A DNA stretch of 64,000 nt from Luteococcus sp048595755 (lineage in GTDB: Bacteria; Actinomycetota; Actinomycetes; Propionibacteriales; Propionibacteriaceae). Positions 39,187-47,209 of this stretch are shown one piece after another. The DNA is taken from NCBI RefSeq assembly GCF_048595755.1, contig NZ_CP184360.1, positions 620,001 to 684,000 on the forward strand, in the 5' to 3' direction. Positions within the stretch are counted from its first letter, which is position 1; each line of letters opens with the position of its first letter. A program made the translations under genes and the position numbers. The notes under the pieces were generated by a model. The model ran no database searches. It saw only the letters and a list, made by a program, of their open reading frames with translations, and had not been told where the DNA came from.

Positions 39187-41820
39187 ATGAGCGAGTCGTC
39201 GGCGCCGGATGGCGCGAGCAGTCCGATCGACCGCACGCCCCCACAGGATCTGGCCGCTGAACAGAGCGTCCTGGGCGCCATGCTGATGAGCAAGGACGCC
39301 ATCGCCGACGTCGTCGAGGTGCTCAAGGGGCGCGACTTCTATCGCCCCGCCCACGAACTCATCTACGAGGCCATCCTCGACCTCTACGGGCGCGGCGAGC
39401 CCGCCGATCCCGTGACCGTCGCCGACGAGCTCGGCAAGCGCGGCGAGATCTCCAAGGTGGGCGGCCACGTCTACCTGGCCGACCTCTTGGCCAGCGTCTC
39501 GATTGCCGCCAATGCCGGTTACTACGCCGAGATCGTGCGCGACAAGGCGGTGCTGCGGCGCCTGGTGGAGGCGTCGATCAAGATCGCGCAGATGGGCTAC
39601 CAGGGGCAGGGCGACGTCACCGACATCGTCGACGCGGCCCAGCAGACCATCTACGAGGTCAGCGAGGGCAAGACCTCCGACGACTACAAGCCGCTGAGCG
39701 TGCTCATCGAGCCCGCGATCGACGAGATCGAGTCCATCGCCAACCGTGGCGGGGAGATGAGCGGCGTTCCGACCGGCTTCGCCGAGCTCGACGACCTCAC
39801 CAACGGCCTCCATGCCGGCCAGATGATCATCATCGCCGCGCGACCCGCCGTGGGAAAGTCCACCCTCGCCTTGGACTTCGCGCGAGCTGCGGCCATCAAG
39901 CACAAGCTGACAACGGCCTTCTTCTCGCTCGAGATGAGCCAGACCGAGATCGTGATGCGTCTGCTCTCGGCCGAGGCGCAGGTGCCGCTGAACCACATCC
40001 GCGGCGGCAAGATGACCGAGGAGGACTGGAGCAGGGTGGTGCGCAAGACCGCGCAGGTCTCCGAGGCGCCCTTCTACATCGACGACTCGCCCAACCTGAC
40101 CATGATGGAGATCCGCGCCAAGGCCCGTCGCCTGAAGCAGCGCCACGACCTGAAGCTCGTGATCATCGACTACATGCAGCTGATGACCTCGGGCAAGAAG
40201 GTGGAGAGCCGCCAGCTGGAGGTCTCCGAGTTCAGCCGCCAGATCAAGCTGCTGGCCAAGGAGCTCCAGATCCCCGTGATCGCGCTCTCCCAGCTGAACC
40301 GTGGCCCCGAGCAGCGCACCGACAAGAAGCCGATGCTCTCCGACCTTCGCGAGTCGGGTTGCCTGACGGCCTCCACCCGGGTTCTCAGGGCGGACACGGG
40401 TGCCGAGATCACCATGGGCGAGTTGCTCGACTCCGGCGCGACGAACATTCCGGTGTGGTCCCTCGACGAGAACCATCGGTTGGTTGCCGCCCCCATGACG
40501 CACGCCTTCCCCAGCGGGACCAAGCCGGTCTTCCGGTTGACGATGACGTCGGGTCGTGTGATCGAGGCGACGGCGAACCACCCCTTCCTGACGTGGGACG
40601 GGTGGATGCCGTTGGGAGAGCTCGCGCCCGGAACGCGCCTTGCCACACCTCGGCTCTCACCCGAACCGCTGGAGCCAGCAACCATGGATGAGGACGAGCT
40701 CGTCCTACTGGCCCACCTGATCGGTGACGGTTCCTTCGTGAAGCGCCAGCCCATTCGCTACGCCTCGATCGACGAAGCCAATCTCCAAGCCGTCACGGAC
40801 GCCGCGGCCCGGCGCTTTGGCGTCACAGGAGTTCGGGACGAGTATGCAGCGGCGCGCGTGACGACCCTGCGCCTCCCGGCCCCCTTCCGACTCACCCATG
40901 GCCGACGAAATCCCATCGCCGCCTGGTTGGATGATCTTGGGCTGTTCGGTCTGCGGAGCCACGAGAAGTTCGTTCCTTCTCAGGTCTTCCAGGCTCCGAA
41001 CGTCCAGGTCGCCACATTCCTGCGGCATCTGTGGGCCACCGACGGGTCTGTGCGTTGGGATGAGAAGTCCGGTCAGGGCCGGATCTACTACGCCACCACG
41101 AGCCGACGACTCGCCGACGACATTGCTGGTCTGCTGCTCCGCTTCGGAATCGTCGCCCGTGTCAAGACGGCACGCAAGAGTGGTTACCGCGACGGTTACC
41201 ACGTGATCATCAATGGGGTGCAACAGCAGAGGGTCTTCTGCGAACAGATCGGCGTCCACGGCACCCGTGGCGCCAAGTGCGACGAGGTCTACCTGGGATT
41301 GGCCAATGTGCGTGCCAATCCGAATCTCGACACAGTGCCCAAGGATGTCTGGGAACTCGTGCGTTGTGACCTGGCCGATCAGGGGATGACCCACCGTGCA
41401 TTCGCAGAGGCAATGGGCATCCAGTTCTGTGGTTCGACGTTGTGGAAGCACGCTCCGAGCCGAGAGCGTCTGGGACGCGTAGCCACGCTCTTGGCAGACC
41501 CGGTTCTCGAACGGCATGCCACGAGCGATGTCTACTGGGACTCGATCAAGAGCATCGAGCCCTTGGGAGATCAGCCGGTCTACGACGCGACGGTCCTTGG
41601 GACGCACAACTTCATTGCCGACGGCATCGTTGTCCACAACAGCCTGGAGCAGGATGCCGACATGGTGATCCTGCTGCACCGCGACGACGTGTACGACAAG
41701 GAATCCAGCCGCGCCGGCGAGGCCGACCTGATCGTCGCCAAGCACCGAAACGGCCGCACCGACACCGTCGTGACCGCCTTCCAGGGCCACTACTCCCGCT
41801 TCGTGGACATGCAGCACTGA
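39187..41820 (+). CDS. dnaB: Replicative DNA helicase DnaB containing an intein
   Basis: 877 residues before splicing, from the ATG at 39187 with CAGGAGGGG upstream. The N-terminal domain (PPQDLAAEQSVLGAMLM) is followed by the helicase core with Walker A ARPAVGKST (Lys224), EMSQTEIVMRLLSAE and IIDYMQLM. After DLRESG the frame enters a 427-residue intein, and the helicase resumes with SLEQDADMVILLHRDDVYD. The spliced helicase would be 450 residues, normal for DnaB. It unwinds the fork as a hexamer. It is preceded by a DnaA-box cluster and followed convergently by nanE. Confidence 0.96.
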   Translation: MSESSAPDGASSPIDRTPPQDLAAEQSVLGAMLMSKDAIADVVEVLKGRDFYRPAHELIYEAILDLYGRGEPADPVTVADELGKRGEISKVGGHVYLADLLASVSIAANAGYYAEIVRDKAVLRRLVEASIKIAQMGYQGQGDVTDIVDAAQQTIYEVSEGKTSDDYKPLSVLIEPAIDEIESIANRGGEMSGVPTGFAELDDLTNGLHAGQMIIIAARPAVGKSTLALDFARAAAIKHKLTTAFFSLEMSQTEIVMRLLSAEAQVPLNHIRGGKMTEEDWSRVVRKTAQVSEAPFYIDDSPNLTMMEIRAKARRLKQRHDLKLVIIDYMQLMTSGKKVESRQLEVSEFSRQIKLLAKELQIPVIALSQLNRGPEQRTDKKPMLSDLRESGCLTASTRVLRADTGAEITMGELLDSGATNIPVWSLDENHRLVAAPMTHAFPSGTKPVFRLTMTSGRVIEATANHPFLTWDGWMPLGELAPGTRLATPRLSPEPLEPATMDEDELVLLAHLIGDGSFVKRQPIRYASIDEANLQAVTDAAARRFGVTGVRDEYAAARVTTLRLPAPFRLTHGRRNPIAAWLDDLGLFGLRSHEKFVPSQVFQAPNVQVATFLRHLWATDGSVRWDEKSGQGRIYYATTSRRLADDIAGLLLRFGIVARVKTARKSGYRDGYHVIINGVQQQRVFCEQIGVHGTRGAKCDEVYLGLANVRANPNLDTVPKDVWELVRCDLADQGMTHRAFAEAMGIQFCGSTLWKHAPSRERLGRVATLLADPVLERHATSDVYWDSIKSIEPLGDQPVYDATVLGTHNFIADGIVVHNSLEQDADMVILLHRDDVYDKESSRAGEADLIVAKHRNGRTDTVVTAFQGHYSRFVDMQH
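40360..41640 (+). other. DnaB intein with LAGLIDADG homing endonuclease
   Basis: 427 codons in frame. It begins with Cys (CLTASTRVL), contains the block B-like TANHPFL, and ends with VVHN followed by a +1 Ser. These are the residues required for splicing. The middle holds two LAGLIDADG-like motifs, LLAHLIGDGSF and FLRHLWATDGS, each with its catalytic Asp, so the homing endonuclease may be active. The insertion follows the G of DLRESG in the P-loop helicase core, a site known from mycobacterial DnaB inteins. Confidence 0.95.
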
Positions 41821-41860
41821 CCGTGCCAGCGGGTGTCGATGACTGATCCGCCCCCACCCC

Positions 41861-42541
41861 TCAACGGGCGTCGATGGCCTCGATGAACCACTTGGTGATG
41901 CTGGCCGGATGGGTGATGGCGGTGCCCACGACGACGCTGGTTGCGCCTCGCCCGATGGCCTCGGCCGCATCGGCGGGGCTGTGGATGCGACCTTCGACGA
42001 CGACGGGTTCGTCGAAGGTGCTGGTGAACTGGTTGACGATCTCCCAGTCGGGCCCGGAAGTCTTGGGACGTTCCCCGCTGTAACCGGCCAGTGTGGTGGC
42101 CAGGATGTCTGCACCCGCCAGACGCGCGGCATGGGCGTCGTCGAGCGAACCGCAATCGGCCATCACCAGGACCTCTGGGAAGCGCTGCTTGAGCCCGGCG
42201 ATGGTCTCCTCCAGGGTGCGGCCGTCGGGCCGGGGCCGGCGGGTGCCGTCGAGGGCGACGATCTCGCATCCCGTGTCGGCCACCTGGAGGCAGTCGTCGA
42301 GCGTGGGGGTGATGAAGACCCCTTCGTGCCCCACCTTCACGATGCCGATGATCGGAACCTGCACGCGCTCCCGGATCAGGCGCAGGTCATCCAACCCCTT
42401 GGCGCGGATTCCGGCCGCCCCTGCGGAGGCCACGGACTCGGCGATCTGGGCCATGGTCCTGGGGTCCAGCATCGGTTCGCCGGGGTAGGCCTGACAGGAG
42501 ACGATCAGGCGTCCTCGCAGTTGTTCGATCACGTCATTCAT
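41861..42541 (-). CDS. nanE: N-acetylmannosamine-6-phosphate 2-epimerase
   Basis: 226 residues from the ATG at 42541. A TIM barrel with the NanE pattern: LIVSCQAYPGEPM, GAAGIRAKG, VPIIGIVKVGH, EIVALDGTRRPRPDG, VMADCGSLDDA. It converts ManNAc-6-phosphate to GlcNAc-6-phosphate, the step after NanK. It overlaps nanK by 8 nt and is transcribed with it. Confidence 0.92.
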   Translation of the reverse strand: MNDVIEQLRGRLIVSCQAYPGEPMLDPRTMAQIAESVASAGAAGIRAKGLDDLRLIRERVQVPIIGIVKVGHEGVFITPTLDDCLQVADTGCEIVALDGTRRPRPDGRTLEETIAGLKQRFPEVLVMADCGSLDDAHAARLAGADILATTLAGYSGERPKTSGPDWEIVNQFTSTFDEPVVVEGRIHSPADAAEAIGRGATSVVVGTAITHPASITKWFIEAIDAR

Positions 42542-43496
42542 GGTGTGCTCCGTGGTTGGGGATGGGGTCGGTGAACAAGGTGGCGGCACCCAGCAGTGCT
42601 GCATCGTCGGCGTGCTTCGCGGCCACCACGGGGGTGTGGCGCACGCTGGCCAGCGCGCTAGCCCGGTGCCCCTCCCTGAGGCTCTGCCACCACACGTCAC
42701 CCGCGTGGGACAACCCCCCGGTCACGACGATCCGCTCCGGGTCCAGCAGGTTGCACCAGCCGCCGATGGCTTCGCCCAGGGCCCTGCCGGAGGTGGTCAC
42801 ACTGTGCCGTGCCTCGGGGTCGCTCGAGGCTCGTTGCGTGAGCTCCCGGGCCGAGGCCGGGGCAGCACCGGGGCACAAGTGACGATGCAGCGCTTCCAGA
42901 CCGCTTCCGGAGGCCACCGACTCCAGATGCCCGGTTGCGCCACAGCTGCACTGCAGACCCTCGGCCTGCGGACAGGGGACGTGCCCCAGGTGACCGGCCA
43001 CGTGGTTCGCACCTTCCACCAGTCGGCCGTCGAGGATCATTGCCCCGCCCAGGCCAGTGCCAGCGGCCACCAGCAGCAGGGAGCGGGCGCCACGCCCTGC
43101 ACCGTGATGCCACTCCCCCAGCGCGTGGGCGTGGACGTCGTTGATGACGCGCACCGGAAGAGCGAGCTCGCCGGAGACGGCCTCGGCAAGATGAGTGCCC
43201 GCCCATCCCTTGATCAGATCGGTGGCGGCCAGGATGCGGCCGCTCCCGCGGTCCACCACGCCAGCCGAGGCAATGCCGATGCCGGCCACGGGCCCATGCT
43301 CGATCCGCGACAGGGCCTCCAGGACTGCCTCGATCACGGCCTCGGCGCCCTCTCGGGCCGGGGTGCGCAGTCGCGACTGCACCTTCACGGCGCCGCGGTG
43401 GACGAGGGCGGCCCGAACATTGGTTCCCCCCAGATCGACGGCCAGGACCGGCATTCCGGATGATTCAGTCACGAGAACAATCCATTCGTCAGACAT
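42534..43496 (-). CDS. nanK: ROK-family N-acetylmannosamine kinase
   Basis: 320 residues from the ATG at 43496. It has the ROK phosphate motif AVDLGGTNVRA and catalytic Asp in INDVHAHALGE. The ROK zinc motif is CSCGATGHLE, with His where the third Cys usually stands. Alternative starts are a GTG at 43475 and an ATG at 43454. The palindrome at 43491-43505 overlaps the chosen start. It phosphorylates ManNAc for NanE; overlap with nanE and neighbouring sialidase genes support this over glucokinase. Confidence 0.85.
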   Translation of the reverse strand: MSDEWIVLVTESSGMPVLAVDLGGTNVRAALVHRGAVKVQSRLRTPAREGAEAVIEAVLEALSRIEHGPVAGIGIASAGVVDRGSGRILAATDLIKGWAGTHLAEAVSGELALPVRVINDVHAHALGEWHHGAGRGARSLLLVAAGTGLGGAMILDGRLVEGANHVAGHLGHVPCPQAEGLQCSCGATGHLESVASGSGLEALHRHLCPGAAPASARELTQRASSDPEARHSVTTSGRALGEAIGGWCNLLDPERIVVTGGLSHAGDVWWQSLREGHRASALASVRHTPVVAAKHADDAALLGAATLFTDPIPNHGAHHE

Positions 43497-43505
43497 CTGA
43501 TGTCT
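43491..43505. promoter_or_regulatory. Probable NanR operator between nanK and nanR
   Basis: AGACATCTGATGTCT: perfect 7-bp arms around one base. It lies between divergent nanK and nanR and over the nanK start. Two close copies occur at 51840 and 53870 in front of the transporter and nanH. The binding protein is inferred to be the GntR regulator. Confidence 0.75.
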
Positions 43506-43603
43506 TCTTGGGCTAGAGTACCAGTGCAGGTCGACACTGCGCACGGGCCCCAGGCCCAGCGCCCTGGCTGGATCTGCCCTCACCTGCAGAAAGCGTGGAA
43601 GTC

Positions 43604-44317
43604 ATGGGAACCTCTCGTCGCACCCAGGCCACCGAGAGCGTGCGTGAACGCATCAAGCAGTACATCGTCGACCACAACCTCACCCCCGGCGCGTCGATGC
43701 CGACCGAGTTGGTGCTGTGCGAGGAGCTGGGGGTCAGCCGCAGCAGCATTCGCGAAGCCATCCGACAGCTCGACGCCCTCGACATCGTCGACGTCCAACA
43801 CGGCCGCGGCACCTTCGTCGGGAAGGTCTCCCTGGCACCCCTGGTCGACAGCGTCACCTTCCGCTGCACCATCGACCAGCGCGGGGCGGCACAGGTGCTG
43901 CGCGAGATCGTCGACGTGCGCCGTGCGCTCGACGCCGGCCAGGCCAGCGCGGTGGTCAACGCCCTGTCCCAGGGGCACCACCAGAGCCTGCATGACCTGG
44001 CCGATGCCATGATCGCGAAGTCGGGCGCCGGGCAGGAGTTCTCCGTCGAGGATCGGCTCTTCCACACCCGCCTGCTGGACCTGACGACCGGGAATGTGTT
44101 GGCCCGCAACCTGATCGCCGCCTTCTGGGACATCCACACGCACGTGATCGCCGAGGTCGACATGCCTCGCCCCGACGAGCTGCACCAGACGGCGAAGGCG
44201 CACAAGGACATGGTTGAGGCTGCAGAACGCGGCGACGAGGCCGCCTATCTGGAGGCGGTCAACGCCCACTACGCCCCGCTGCTCAACATCCTGGAGCGCA
44301 TCCCCCACAACGGCTGA
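43604..44317 (+). CDS. GntR/FCD-family regulator of sialic acid genes
   Basis: 237 residues from the ATG at 43604 (a GTG at 43595 is also possible). The winged helix (VRERIKQYIVDHNLTPGASM, ELGVSRSSIREAIRQL, GRGTFV) and the FCD ligand domain (EDRLFHTRLLDLTTGN, AHKDMVEAAERGDEAAY) are clear. The FCD metal ligands Asp and His are present. It is divergent from nanEK and convergent with the sialidase/transport operon, so it fits a NanR-type repressor. Its operator is likely the palindrome family listed here. Confidence 0.88.
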   Translation: MGTSRRTQATESVRERIKQYIVDHNLTPGASMPTELVLCEELGVSRSSIREAIRQLDALDIVDVQHGRGTFVGKVSLAPLVDSVTFRCTIDQRGAAQVLREIVDVRRALDAGQASAVVNALSQGHHQSLHDLADAMIAKSGAGQEFSVEDRLFHTRLLDLTTGNVLARNLIAAFWDIHTHVIAEVDMPRPDELHQTAKAHKDMVEAAERGDEAAYLEAVNAHYAPLLNILERIPHNG

Positions 44318-44378
44318 GGGCTGGCGCCGGCCGGGCGCGCCCGCAGCCGTCGTCCGGACCCGCATCCGCCGGGAGGCC

Positions 44379-45461
44379 TCAGGCTTCAGTGCCCTGTTCG
44401 TGGCGGGCCGGGGCCACCAGGGGCGGCGTGGCCACACCACCACCGGGGCGGGCCACCAGGCTGACGGGGGTGCCGTCCAGGCCCAGTTCCGCGGGCTCCA
44501 CCCGGCGGAAGCAGATCGCCTCGTAGTCCCCCTGCTCATAGGCGATGCCCAGGCCCCCGTCCGCCAGGGCCACCAGGACCGAGTATCCCGCCGCCCCCTC
44601 GTCGAGCAGGATCGCGCCACCCCACGACTCGCCCTGGTCATCGGACAGGCGCAGGACCAATCGCCGACGCTGCTCCTCGTCATCAAGCAAGGAACACACC
44701 ATGCGCCCCTGCCACTGCACCAGACCTCCATTGCAGGCGGGGTCGGTCAGTGCGGGATGGGGCGTGGGTGGCGTGAAGGTCCGGCCACCGTCGTGAGAGC
44801 GAGCCCATCGCCGACGCGGTGTCGCCCGGGCATGCAGCAGCAGGGATCCATCGGGGCACTGCGCAACCTTGTTCTCATCACAGTCGGGCCCGATCCACTC
44901 GCCCAGACGCCAGGTCTGGCCGCCATCGTCGCTGCACGCCATCGCCGCGTGGTGGTTGCCACGACCGTCACGCAGGACGAAGGGTTGCAGCAGGCGACCA
45001 TCGCTCAGCGCACACCCGTTGCCCGAGGAGGCGAAGAGCCCTCCCACGGTGCTGGCTCGCAAGTCGTCGGTCAGCTCCCGGTGATGCCAGGTGGCCCCGT
45101 CATCACGCGACACCGCCAGCCAGTTCTCCAGCCCGGCCCCTCCGGGCACGGACGAGAAGAAGTTCTGCCCCGTGCTGGCGGTGTAGAAGCAGAGCAACCT
45201 GCCCGACGGTTCATGCCAGATCAGGCTGGCGTCGCCACAACCGCGCGCGGGGGTGGCGCTGCGCAAGGGCACCGGGGGGCTCCATGTTCGTCCGTGGTCG
45301 TCGCTGTGCGACTGCACGAGGCCGATGTCACCGGGCAGGTCGCGCCAGTCGGGCCGGTCATCCCAGACGCAGATGACTCGGCCGCTGCCGGTGACGGCCA
45401 GCGCCGGGATGCGCGGGCAGCGGCCAGATGCACCGTCGGCGAGGGCGGTCCACGCGTTCAC
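44379..45461 (-). CDS. Cytoplasmic BNR-repeat sialidase-like protein
   Basis: 360 residues with no signal peptide. Arg-Ile-Pro is at the N-terminus (CPRIPALAV). Five Asp-box motifs are present: SDDHGRTW, SRDDGATW, SDDGGQTW, SHDGGRTF, SDDQGESW. The Glu/Tyr region (GYSVLVALADGGLGIAYEQG) fits exo-sialidases. The GTG start overlaps the nanA stop. Being cytoplasmic in a transport operon suggests it cleaves imported sialylated oligosaccharides. Activity is inferred. Confidence 0.85.
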   Translation of the reverse strand: MNAWTALADGASGRCPRIPALAVTGSGRVICVWDDRPDWRDLPGDIGLVQSHSDDHGRTWSPPVPLRSATPARGCGDASLIWHEPSGRLLCFYTASTGQNFFSSVPGGAGLENWLAVSRDDGATWHHRELTDDLRASTVGGLFASSGNGCALSDGRLLQPFVLRDGRGNHHAAMACSDDGGQTWRLGEWIGPDCDENKVAQCPDGSLLLHARATPRRRWARSHDGGRTFTPPTPHPALTDPACNGGLVQWQGRMVCSLLDDEEQRRRLVLRLSDDQGESWGGAILLDEGAAGYSVLVALADGGLGIAYEQGDYEAICFRRVEPAELGLDGTPVSLVARPGGGVATPPLVAPARHEQGTEA

Positions 45462-46369
45462 TCCAGCAGCCCCACCTTGTGCAGGATCTCGCGAATGGCG
45501 GCCTCGTCGTTGGCGGTGAGTTCGCCAAGAGGACGCGGCATCCGAGCGGAGTCGATCACTCCGAGGGCTGCCAGGGCCTGCTTGAAGGCGCCGATTCCAC
45601 CTGCATCACCCGAGCGCCCCTGGGGAACGAAGACGATCTTGAACAGCTCGGTCAACCGATCCTGCTCCTGCCGGGCCAGGTTCCAGTCCCCGGCCAGTGC
45701 AGCCTCGTGCAGCCTCACGTAGCCGTGGGGGTCCACATTGGCCAGTCCCGGCACTGCGCCGTCTGCCCCCAGCAGGTACATGCCGTCGCACATCACCTCG
45801 TGGCCGCTGAGGATGCTGAAGTCCGCCCCCAGCTGCTCCCGCTCGGTTACCAGCATGCGGAACAGGACGTCGTCGCCCGACGAATCCTTGATGCCGTGCA
45901 GCACCCCCTCCTGCGCAAGGGTGACGACCATCTGCAGTCCGAGCTTGCTGTGCACCCGGACGGGGATGTCGTAGGCGAAGACGGGAAGCGCGGTGGCAGC
46001 GGCCGCCAGCCGGAAGTGGTCTGCGGTCTCGGCCGCGTCGTTGAGGGCGTACAAGGGGGCGGTGACCACGACGGCATCGGCACCGGCCGCCTCCGCGCGA
46101 CGGCACTGTTCAGCCACCCGGGGTGCGGTGAGGTCCGCGGTTCCGGCCAGCACGGGAACCCGGCCGGCAGCCTTGGCGACCACGTGCCGCATCACCGCAT
46201 CGCGGTCGTCGTCGGTCAGGTAGGCCACCTGGCCGGACGACCCCAGCACGAACAGGCCATGGACCCCCGCGTCGATCAGGTGGTCGACCAACCGGTCCAG
46301 GCTTGCGAAGTCCACCGACCCGTCTTCGGCGAAGGGGGTCAGCAGCGGCGGGATGATTCCCTTGAACAT
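45458..46369 (-). CDS. nanA: N-acetylneuraminate lyase-like (DHDPS/NAL superfamily)
   Basis: 303 residues with the TIM-barrel lyase pattern: GIIPPLLTPF, Schiff-base Lys in GIKDSSGD, and Tyr in YDIPVR. The substrate motif near the N-terminus reads GSSGQVAYL where many family members have GSTGE, so specificity is less certain. In this locus it should split sialic acid to ManNAc and pyruvate. It overlaps the sialidase gene by 4 nt and follows the transporter ATPase. Confidence 0.82.
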   Translation of the reverse strand: MFKGIIPPLLTPFAEDGSVDFASLDRLVDHLIDAGVHGLFVLGSSGQVAYLTDDDRDAVMRHVVAKAAGRVPVLAGTADLTAPRVAEQCRRAEAAGADAVVVTAPLYALNDAAETADHFRLAAAATALPVFAYDIPVRVHSKLGLQMVVTLAQEGVLHGIKDSSGDDVLFRMLVTEREQLGADFSILSGHEVMCDGMYLLGADGAVPGLANVDPHGYVRLHEAALAGDWNLARQEQDRLTELFKIVFVPQGRSGDAGGIGAFKQALAALGVIDSARMPRPLGELTANDEAAIREILHKVGLLE

Positions 46370-46408
46370 GATGTGGTCACTTTCTTCTGGGGTGTTGGGC
46401 TCAACAGG

Positions 46409-47209
46409 TCACAGCAGCGATGGCACGGCACCGAGCAGGGTGCGCGTGTAGTCGTCCTGGGGATGCTCGAAGATCTCCCGGGCCGGGCCGGTCTCCACGA
46501 TGCGGCCGTCCCGCATCACCGCGATGCGGTCGCTGACATAGCGCACGGTGGCCATGTCGTGGCTGATGAAGACGATTCCCAGCCCGAGTGCCTGCTTGAG
46601 GTCGGTGAGCAGGTTGAGGATCTGGGCGCGGACCGAGACGTCCAGCGCAGAGGTCGGCTCGTCGGCGACGATGATCTCCGGCTGCAGGGCCAGCGCACGG
46701 GCGATCGCCACCCGCTGGCGCTGCCCACCGGAGATCTGGCGTGGGAGCACGTCCAGCACCGAGCTGGGCAGGCCGACCAGTTCGACGAGTTCCTGCACCC
46801 GCCGAGTCCGCTCCTGGGCCGTACCGATGTGGTGGACGACCAGCGGTTCGATGAGCTGTTCACGCACCACCATGCGGGGGTTGAGTGCGGTGGCAGGGTC
46901 CTGGAAGACCACGGAGACGGCGCGCCCCAGGGCACGTCGGTCGTCGGCGGAGTGCCCCAATGGTTTCCCGTGGAACAAGACCTCTCCCGAGGTCGGGCGC
47001 TGCAGTCCGATGAGGACTCGAGCAGTGGTGGACTTGCCGCACCCAGACTCGCCGACGATGCCGACGGTCTCACCGGTGTTGATGTGGAAGTCCACGTCGT
47101 TGACCGCATGGACCTTTCCGGGGCGGAAGAGGCCGCCGGTGCGCGTGCGATGGATGACGTTCACCTTGCGCAACTCGAGCACGGGGGGCTGGGACGCTGT
47201 CGGGTTCAT
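46409..47209 (-). CDS. ABC transporter ATP-binding protein (Dpp/Opp F type)
   Basis: 266 residues. Walker A is VGESGCGKST, signature ISGGQRQRVAIARAL, Walker B IIVADEPTSALD. It is of the peptide/nickel importer family (GLVFISHDM, AREIFEHPQDDYTRTL). It overlaps the fused permease-ATPase gene by 4 nt (ATGA). In this locus it energises sialic acid or sialoside uptake; the family itself more often carries peptides. Confidence 0.88.
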   Translation of the reverse strand: MNPTASQPPVLELRKVNVIHRTRTGGLFRPGKVHAVNDVDFHINTGETVGIVGESGCGKSTTARVLIGLQRPTSGEVLFHGKPLGHSADDRRALGRAVSVVFQDPATALNPRMVVREQLIEPLVVHHIGTAQERTRRVQELVELVGLPSSVLDVLPRQISGGQRQRVAIARALALQPEIIVADEPTSALDVSVRAQILNLLTDLKQALGLGIVFISHDMATVRYVSDRIAVMRDGRIVETGPAREIFEHPQDDYTRTLLGAVPSLL

